Below, one piece after another: positions 6,789-10,805 of a stretch of 10,805 nucleotides of DNA. Both the position numbers and the translations under genes were made by a program. Where the stretch lies: positions 483 to 11,287 of the forward strand of contig PMUE01000319.1 of NCBI GenBank assembly GCA_003167055.1. Reading direction: 5' to 3'. The notes beneath the pieces are model-generated. The model ran no database searches. It worked only from the letters and a program-made list of their open reading frames with translations, and had not been told where the DNA came from. This DNA is from Vulcanimicrobiota bacterium. Its GTDB lineage: Bacteria > Vulcanimicrobiota > Vulcanimicrobiia > Vulcanimicrobiales > Vulcanimicrobiaceae. Position 1 is the first letter of the stretch. The number at the start of each line of letters is the position of its first letter.

Positions 6789-7325
6789 ATGCGCGCACTC
6801 GCTGTACTGCTCGCGCTAACCAGCGCGCTGATCGCGCTTCCCGTTGCCGCTGCGACCCCCGCGCCGAAAGCGACCGCCACGCCGCGCGTCGTGCTTCCGA
6901 AGGCCCCGACGTTTCCCGAGCACGCCGAGTTCTTGGTCGAGGTCAACAAAAAAGGGCAAGTCGTCCGGATAAAATCGGCCAAGGGCATGGGCAGCAAAGA
7001 TCCGCTTTTCAACGCGCATGTGTACGGCAACGTCCTGCAGATGTGGATTCGTCACCCTGACGGCACCGCCGAAGTCGGATTGTATCGGGTCACGTTTGAC
7101 TACGATCCGCACACGAGGAAAATCGCTCGTCATCCAACCCTCGTGCAGCCGGGCGGCAACTGGGGCGACGACGAGGGCGCGGCCGACGTCATGATGGAGA
7201 CCGCCGCGCGCGAGGCGCGTCAGCAGAAGGCCGCGCAGCAACAAAAGCAGCAGGCGCAGAACAAGAGTCTGCCGCCGTTGGATACGATCGTTGGCCCGAC
7301 GTCGTCGCCGACCCACCACCCCTAG
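6789..7325 (+). CDS. Secreted protein with TonB-C-like segment and Gln-rich tail
   Basis: A 178-residue exported protein. The ATG at 6789 is chosen because it starts a textbook signal peptide (MRALAVLLALTSALIALPVAAA, cleavage after about residue 22) and abuts the preceding zinc-ribbon gene; an in-frame ATG at 6678 would lie inside that gene. A Pro/Ala/Thr-rich linker (23-43) is followed by residues 46-106, where VEVNKKGQVVRIKSAKG...PLFNAHVYGNVLQMW...GLYRVTFDYD follows the strand-helix-strand pattern of TonB C-terminal domains. There is no N-terminal anchor beyond the signal peptide, so it is more likely a free periplasmic or surface protein than a working TonB. Residues about 130-160 are rich in Gln, Ala and Lys and likely helical or disordered. 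The TonB-C similarity is a pattern judgement and could be wrong; function unknown. Confidence 0.82.
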   Translation: MRALAVLLALTSALIALPVAAATPAPKATATPRVVLPKAPTFPEHAEFLVEVNKKGQVVRIKSAKGMGSKDPLFNAHVYGNVLQMWIRHPDGTAEVGLYRVTFDYDPHTRKIARHPTLVQPGGNWGDDEGAADVMMETAAREARQQKAAQQQKQQAQNKSLPPLDTIVGPTSSPTHHP

Positions 7326-7347
7326 AGCGCCGCTTCCGCGCGAGTTC

Positions 7348-7509
7348 GTGCTCGATCCAATCGCGGATCGCGCGCGCAGCTGCACCGCGAAGGACGCTTA
7401 TCCGAGCGAAGAGCACGCGCGCGCGGTGATGCTCATGAACGGCGTCTCGCTTGCCGTCTATCAATGCCGCTACTGCGAACTGTGGCATCTCACCAGTCGC
7501 CGCGCGTGA
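7348..7509 (+). CDS. Tiny Cys/His protein of the 'C-x2-C-x3-H, WHLT' type
   Basis: A small basic protein of 53 residues from GTG at 7348. The core, C12-T-x-K, a helical EEHARAVMLMN segment, and Y-x-C40-x-x-C43-E-L-W-H47-L-T-S, matches a pattern I know from short uncharacterised proteins in high-GC bacteria (Y-x-C-x-x-C-x-x-WHLT). C12, C40, C43 and H47 could bind one zinc ion. A TTG at 7291 would add 19 Arg/Pro-rich residues and overlap the previous gene by 35 nt; neither start has a Shine-Dalgarno, so the start is uncertain. The stop TGA (7507..7509) forms part of the promoter-like motif of the FAH gene. It is the second tiny Cys-rich protein within 900 bases. The conserved motif makes it likely real; function unknown. 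Confidence 0.65.
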   Translation: MLDPIADRARSCTAKDAYPSEEHARAVMLMNGVSLAVYQCRYCELWHLTSRRA

Positions 7510-7515
7510 TACACT
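7507..7515 (+). promoter_or_regulatory. Putative extended -10 element (TGATACACT) upstream of the FAH gene
   Basis: TG-A-TACACT fits TGN-TANNNT and ends 8 nt before the ATG at 7524, so the transcript would be leaderless or nearly so. No Shine-Dalgarno is visible between motif and ATG, which fits. The TGA is the stop codon of the preceding tiny protein. The mutM copy differs at one of nine positions. No clear -35 is present. Confidence 0.45.
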
Positions 7516-7523
7516 AGCCCGGT

Positions 7524-8372
7524 ATGAAATTCGTCAGCTACGTTAACAGTAATGGCTTTCCGGCGCCGGGACTGCTCGAGGGCGAATCGATTCGGCGGAT
7601 CGACGCGCCGTCGTTGCGCGACTACATCGCGCTACCGCCCGCCCAGCGCGCCGCCCAACATACCAGCGAGACCATTGCGCTTGCGAAGGTGAAACTCGAC
7701 GCTCCCGTGCGTCCCCTGCGCAACATTTTCTGCGTCGGCCGCAACTATCTCGAACACGCCAAAGAAGGCGCGGCGATCTTCGGACAAGAGCTCAAGTTGC
7801 CCGATGTCCCGACGTTCTTCACCAAAGCGACGCCGACGTCGATTGCGGCACACGAGCAAACGCTCAAACTTGAGGCAAAGGTCTCAAGCGAGTACGATTT
7901 TGAAGCCGAACTAGCCGTGATCATTGGAACGACCTGCAAAGACGTCACCGAGGCCGACGCCATGCGCGTGATCTTCGGTTATACCGCGTTCAACGACGTG
8001 ACCGCGCGCGATCTCCAGCGCGCGCATTTGCAGTGGTTCAAAGGCAAGAGTCTCGATTATTGCTCACCCTACGGCCCGTGGATCGTGTCGGCCGACGAAA
8101 TTGGTGATCCGGGGAAACTCGAGATCATGTTTCATCTCAACGGCGTCGAGAAACAGCACAGCAACACGTCGAAGATGATCTTCGACATTCCGCGCCTCAT
8201 CGCCGAACTTTCCAAAGGCATGACGCTGTTGGCCGGCGACGTCATCGCCACCGGCACGCCGGAAGGTGTCGGTTTCGCGCGCAAACCGCCGGAATTCTTG
8301 AAAGACGGTGACGTGATGGAAGTCAAGATCGAGAAGATCGGCGTGCTGCGCAACACCGTCTCGATCGCCTAA
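7524..8372 (+). CDS. Fumarylacetoacetate hydrolase (FAH) family enzyme
   Basis: A 282-residue FAH-superfamily protein. Members are Mg2+/Mn2+ enzymes that hydrolyse or decarboxylate 2-oxo acids (fumarylpyruvate hydrolase, acylpyruvase, oxaloacetate decarboxylase, 2-hydroxyhepta-2,4-diene-1,7-dioate isomerase). Family landmarks occur in order: IFCVGRNYLEHAKE; YDFEAELAVIIG with metal ligands E127 and E129; FNDVTARDLQ with D158 as third ligand; QWFKGKSLDYCSPYGPWIV; and GDVIATGTPEGVGFARKPPEFLKDGDVMEV near the end. Length is normal and the short N-terminal domain is present. Substrate cannot be decided from sequence; the overall pattern is that of the acylpyruvase/oxaloacetate tautomerase-like group. 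It lies 47 nt upstream of pntAA on the same strand, with its own promoter-like motif. Family certain, substrate open. Confidence 0.95.
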   Translation: MKFVSYVNSNGFPAPGLLEGESIRRIDAPSLRDYIALPPAQRAAQHTSETIALAKVKLDAPVRPLRNIFCVGRNYLEHAKEGAAIFGQELKLPDVPTFFTKATPTSIAAHEQTLKLEAKVSSEYDFEAELAVIIGTTCKDVTEADAMRVIFGYTAFNDVTARDLQRAHLQWFKGKSLDYCSPYGPWIVSADEIGDPGKLEIMFHLNGVEKQHSNTSKMIFDIPRLIAELSKGMTLLAGDVIATGTPEGVGFARKPPEFLKDGDVMEVKIEKIGVLRNTVSIA

Positions 8373-8404
8373 CTCAAGACCGCAGGGTTGCGCAAACCGG
8401 CGCG

Positions 8405-8412
8405 TGAACGCT
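8405..8412 (+). promoter_or_regulatory. Possible -10-like motif before pntAA
   Basis: TGAACGCT ends 7 nt before the ATG at 8420 and is followed by AGC, as at the FAH promoter motif (CTAGC in both). It is one nt short of the TGN-TANNNT form, so it is weaker than the mutM and FAH copies. No Shine-Dalgarno precedes the ATG. The call rests only on its resemblance to the other two sites. Confidence 0.22.
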
Positions 8413-8419
8413 AGCGCCC

Positions 8420-9538
8420 ATGATCGTCGCCGTACCTCGTGAGGCCGCTTCGGGCGAGCGCCGCGTGGCGCTGGTTCCGGAGACCGTAACGAAGCTTATA
8501 CAGGCGGGCGGTTCTGTGCGCGTGCAACGCGACGCCGGAACCGCGGCCGCCTTTCCGGATGAATTCTACACGCAGGCCGGAGCGTCGATCGTCGACGATC
8601 CGGCCGCGCTCGTTTCCGAGGCCGACGTCGTCGTCACCGTGGGCAAACCCGCGCCGGCCGTGCTCAGCGCGATGCATCGAAACGAGACGCTGGTCGGTTT
8701 TTTGAATCCGCTCGGCGATCCGGCGTACGTGAAGACGCTCGCCGATGCCGGGGTCACGGCACTTGCAATGGAAATGATCCCGCGCATTACTCGCGCGCAG
8801 TCGATGGATGCGCTCTCTTCACAAAGCAACATCGCGGGCTACAAAGCGGTGCTTCTCGCCGCCGCCGAGCTGCCAAAATTTTTCCCGATGCTCACCACCG
8901 CTGCGGGCACGATTCGGCCCGCGAAAGCGCTGATTTTGGGCGCAGGTGTCGCCGGCTTGCAAGCGATCGCGACGGCGCGCCGCTTGGGGGCGGTGGTCAG
9001 CGGTTACGACGTCCGCGCGGCGGTCAAAGAGCAAGTGCAATCGCTCGGCGCCGCATTCTTAGAGTTCGATCTCGGTGAAAGCGCCGAAGGCACCGGCGGA
9101 TACGCAAAGGAGCTCACACCCGAGCAACAGGAGCGTCAACGCGCATGGATGGTCGAACAGATCGGTAAAAACGACGTCGTGATCACGACCGCGCTGGTCC
9201 CCGGACGCAAAGCGCCGGTGTTGATCAGCGAAGCGGCGGTTGCGGCAATGAAACCGGGCTCCGTTATCGTCGATCTAGCCGCGGAAGCGGGCGGCAATTG
9301 CGCGCTGACCAAAGCCGGCGAAACGGTCACTTCACCAAACGGCGTGAGCATCATCGGCGCCGTCAACTTAGCTTCGACGATGCCCTACGATGCCAGTCAA
9401 CTCTACTCGCGCAACGTCTACGCGCTGCTCTCGCCCTTCATTAAAGATGGCGTACTCACGCTCGACCCTAACGACGAAGTGATCAAAGGCGCGTGCATCG
9501 CGCGCGACGGCCACGTGCTGATCGGAGGACCTGCTTAA
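8420..9538 (+). CDS. pntAA: NAD(P) transhydrogenase, soluble NAD-binding subunit alpha1
   Basis: Subunit alpha1 (domain I, 372 residues) of the proton-translocating transhydrogenase, which binds NAD(H) and passes hydride to NADP+ on the beta subunit. The N-terminus (MIVAVPREAASGERRVALVPETV) is the alanine dehydrogenase/PNT fold. RITRAQSMDALSSQSNIAGY holds the conserved nucleotide-site residues R125, Q127 and D130. The Rossmann loop GAGVAGLQAI starts at about G174. The mobile loop and following helix (IVDLAAEAGGNCALTK, then SIIGAVNLASTMPYDASQLYSRNV) are intact. Length matches alpha1 of three-subunit enzymes, with no membrane helices. The stop TAA is immediately followed by the GTG of pntAB. 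Alanine dehydrogenase is excluded by the C-terminal sequence and the neighbours. Confidence 0.96.
   Translation: MIVAVPREAASGERRVALVPETVTKLIQAGGSVRVQRDAGTAAAFPDEFYTQAGASIVDDPAALVSEADVVVTVGKPAPAVLSAMHRNETLVGFLNPLGDPAYVKTLADAGVTALAMEMIPRITRAQSMDALSSQSNIAGYKAVLLAAAELPKFFPMLTTAAGTIRPAKALILGAGVAGLQAIATARRLGAVVSGYDVRAAVKEQVQSLGAAFLEFDLGESAEGTGGYAKELTPEQQERQRAWMVEQIGKNDVVITTALVPGRKAPVLISEAAVAAMKPGSVIVDLAAEAGGNCALTKAGETVTSPNGVSIIGAVNLASTMPYDASQLYSRNVYALLSPFIKDGVLTLDPNDEVIKGACIARDGHVLIGGPA
9524..9529 (+). promoter_or_regulatory. Shine-Dalgarno for pntAB
   Basis: GGAGGA lies nine nt upstream of the GTG at 9539, inside the last codons of pntAA. It supports the GTG that directly follows the pntAA stop as the pntAB start. 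Confidence 0.7.
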
Positions 9539-9853
9539 GTGACCGACGTCAACCACTTGATTACGCTCCTGACCATTTTCGTGCTCGCGGTGTTCGTCGG
9601 GTTCGAAGTAATTTCGAAGGTCCCGACCACGCTGCATACGCCCTTGATGTCGGCCACCAACGCGATTCACGGCATCGTGGTAGCCGGCGCAATCGTCGCC
9701 ACGGTCTCGCTTTTTAATGGCACCGGTGCCGACGCCGGCATGGTGATCGTCGCGATCGCGGCGGTGACGCTCGGCGCGATCAACGTCTTCGGCGGGTTCT
9801 CGGTTACCGAACGCATGCTCGAGATGTTCCGCGGTAAGGGAGGGTCCAAGTGA
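9539..9853 (+). CDS. pntAB: NAD(P) transhydrogenase, membrane subunit alpha2
   Basis: A small membrane subunit (104 residues) that builds the proton channel together with PntB. Three hydrophobic helices are visible: about residues 7-25 (LITLLTIFVLAVFVGFEVI), 40-60 (TNAIHGIVVAGAIVATVSLF) and 66-90 (AGMVIVAIAAVTLGAINVFGG), as in alpha2 of Rhodospirillum- and Thermus-type enzymes. HTPLMSATNAI is the family signature. His44 in TNAIHG matches the histidine proposed as the proton-handling residue in Thermus transhydrogenase; E. coli has Ser there and uses a histidine in beta. The start is GTG directly after the pntAA stop, and the stop overlaps the pntB start by 4 nt (GTGA). Confidence 0.96.
   Translation: MTDVNHLITLLTIFVLAVFVGFEVISKVPTTLHTPLMSATNAIHGIVVAGAIVATVSLFNGTGADAGMVIVAIAAVTLGAINVFGGFSVTERMLEMFRGKGGSK
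9838..9843 (+). promoter_or_regulatory. Shine-Dalgarno for pntB
   Basis: GGGAGG lies six nt before the GTG at 9850, within the last codons of pntAB. It fixes the GTG start that overlaps the pntAB stop by four nt. Confidence 0.7.
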
Positions 9854-10805
9854 CGCTTGCCGCGCCGTTGCTCGATCTCGTTGCGATCGCGTGTTTCATC
9901 TTGGGACTGCACTTTTTGAACACCCCGAAGACGGCACGCTTCGGCAACCGTCTCGCGGCCGTCGGCATGCTCATCGCGCTGATCGTCGTGCTGGTGCAAA
10001 CCATGGGCATCGGCTGGTGGGCAATCGCGATCGGCCTCGTCGTCGGTGGAACCGTCGGCATCGTTGCCGCGCTTCGCGTAAAGATGACCGCGATGCCGCA
10101 GATGGTCGCGCTCTACAACGGCGCTGGCGGCGGCGCGGCGGCACTGATCGGCGTCGTTGAATATGTGGTCTTTTTGCGCGGCGGCGCGGCGGCGCTCGAT
10201 CCGATCGTCTCGGTCTCGCTCGTCGTTTCGATGATCATCGGTTCGATCAGCCTCGCCGGCTCGATCGTCGCCTTCCTCAAATTGCAAGAACTGATGACCG
10301 GGCGTCCGGTGACGTATCCAGGGCAGCAGGTCGTGAATGCCATCGTCGCGCTCGCGATTGTCGCGCTCGCAGTTTGGTTCGTGGTAAGCGCCGGCACGCT
10401 GCCGATGTGGGGCTTCTTCCTCTTGCTCGCGGCGGCACTCGCGCTCGGCGTGCTGTTCGTGATGCCGATCGGCGGCGCCGACATGCCGGTCGTGATCTCG
10501 CTGCTCAACTCGTTCACCGGCCTCGCGGTCGCGGTCGCCGGATTCGAAATCGATTCCGAGCTGCTCATCATCTGCGGCGCGCTGGTCGGAGCGAGCGGTA
10601 CCATTCTAACCGTCGACATGAGCAAAGCGATGAATCGCTCGATCACCAACGTGCTCTTTAGCGCGTTTGGTTCGGCCGGCGGATCCGAACCGGCTGCAGC
10701 CGGCAGCGGCGGACCGCAGAACGTGCGCAGCGTTTCCGCCGACGATGTCGCCGTGATGCTGGCCTACGCGCAAAAAGTGATGTTCGTGCCCGGCTACGGC
10801 ATGGC
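9850..10805 (+). CDS. pntB: NAD(P) transhydrogenase subunit beta, 3' part missing
   Basis: Membrane domain II plus the beginning of the NADP(H)-binding domain III of the proton-translocating transhydrogenase. The first 318 codons are present; the family has about 460, so most of domain III lies outside the window. Many hydrophobic helices span residues 5-280. MTAMPQMVALYNGAGGGAAALIG carries Asn90 where E. coli beta has its proton-pathway His91; the histidine is in alpha2 here (His44). GGADMPVVISLLNSFTG holds the conserved Asp211, and GALVGASGTILT...KAMNRS marks the last helix. Next comes a Gly/Ala/Ser linker (about 275-295), then ADDVAVMLAYAQKVMFVPGYGMA, the start of domain III with its glycine-rich VPGYGMA. 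The usual 'IMCKAMNRS' of the last helix is VDMSKAMNRS, with Asp256. Start GTG at 9850 overlaps the pntAB stop. Confidence 0.96.
   Translation, partial: MTLAAPLLDLVAIACFILGLHFLNTPKTARFGNRLAAVGMLIALIVVLVQTMGIGWWAIAIGLVVGGTVGIVAALRVKMTAMPQMVALYNGAGGGAAALIGVVEYVVFLRGGAAALDPIVSVSLVVSMIIGSISLAGSIVAFLKLQELMTGRPVTYPGQQVVNAIVALAIVALAVWFVVSAGTLPMWGFFLLLAAALALGVLFVMPIGGADMPVVISLLNSFTGLAVAVAGFEIDSELLIICGALVGASGTILTVDMSKAMNRSITNVLFSAFGSAGGSEPAAAGSGGPQNVRSVSADDVAVMLAYAQKVMFVPGYGM

Noticed and set aside
7205..7265. CAG/CAA-rich stretch in the secreted protein gene, considered as a microsatellite
   Set aside because: The repeat is imperfect and encodes a mixed Gln/Ala/Lys tail. It looks like protein low complexity and not an expanding DNA repeat.
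6816..7385. Minus-strand open frame of 189 codons opposite the TonB-C-like gene
   Set aside because: Arg/Leu-rich product that would span the end of one plus-strand gene and the start of another. The plus-strand frame has a signal peptide and coupling to its neighbour.
8386..8418. Short inverted repeats GGTT-GCGCA-AACC and GGCGC...GCGCC between FAH and pntAA, considered as a terminator
   Set aside because: Stems of only 4-5 bp, no T-run after them, and such matches are expected by chance at this GC content.
1..10805. Search for tRNA, rRNA, CRISPR array, insertion sequence, riboswitch or a defence/secretion cluster
   Set aside because: No cloverleaf, direct-repeat array, transposase motif or conserved RNA element was seen by eye, and nearly every base is assigned to a gene. 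A covariance-model scan was not possible here.

Overview
The window is about 10.8 kb of high-GC, densely coded bacterial chromosome with no gene-free stretch longer than roughly 60 bases. I see no tRNA, rRNA, CRISPR array, insertion sequence or phage gene. The housekeeping content (polA, mutM, pntAA-AB-B) and the uniform base composition argue against a mobile island. GTG starts, tight spacing and TGN-TANNNT promoter-like motifs very close to start codons suggest a high-GC lineage that uses leaderless mRNAs. A poorly cultured phylum such as Eremiobacterota would fit, but nothing here proves the taxonomy.

Left half (1..6564), all on the minus strand and read from the centre outwards: a secreted alpha-2-macroglobulin-like protein without a thioester domain, DNA polymerase I (polA), a secreted DUF192 protein, a small secreted Cys-pair protein of unknown function, and mutM (formamidopyrimidine-DNA glycosylase, cut by the window edge). 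The first three are translationally coupled, by a 1-nt and then a 4-nt overlap. polA and mutM together form a DNA repair pair; the envelope proteins in the same run have no obvious link to it.

Centre (6565..6622): a short divergent intergenic region holding a perfect 7-bp inverted repeat with a 4-nt loop, which may be an operator or a leader hairpin.

Right half (6623..10805), all on the plus strand: a 54-residue zinc-ribbon protein, a secreted protein with a TonB-C-like segment, a second tiny Cys/His protein of the 'WHLT' type, a fumarylacetoacetate hydrolase (FAH) family enzyme, and the three-gene proton-translocating NAD(P) transhydrogenase pntAA-pntAB-pntB (pntB cut by the window edge). 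The transhydrogenase uses the membrane proton gradient to make NADPH from NADH. Its candidate membrane histidine lies in the alpha2 subunit and not in beta.

The best leads are the thioester-less macroglobulin coupled to polA, the central dyad, and a repeated extended -10 motif whose TG comes from the upstream gene's stop codon. I did not find a convincing new multi-gene system.
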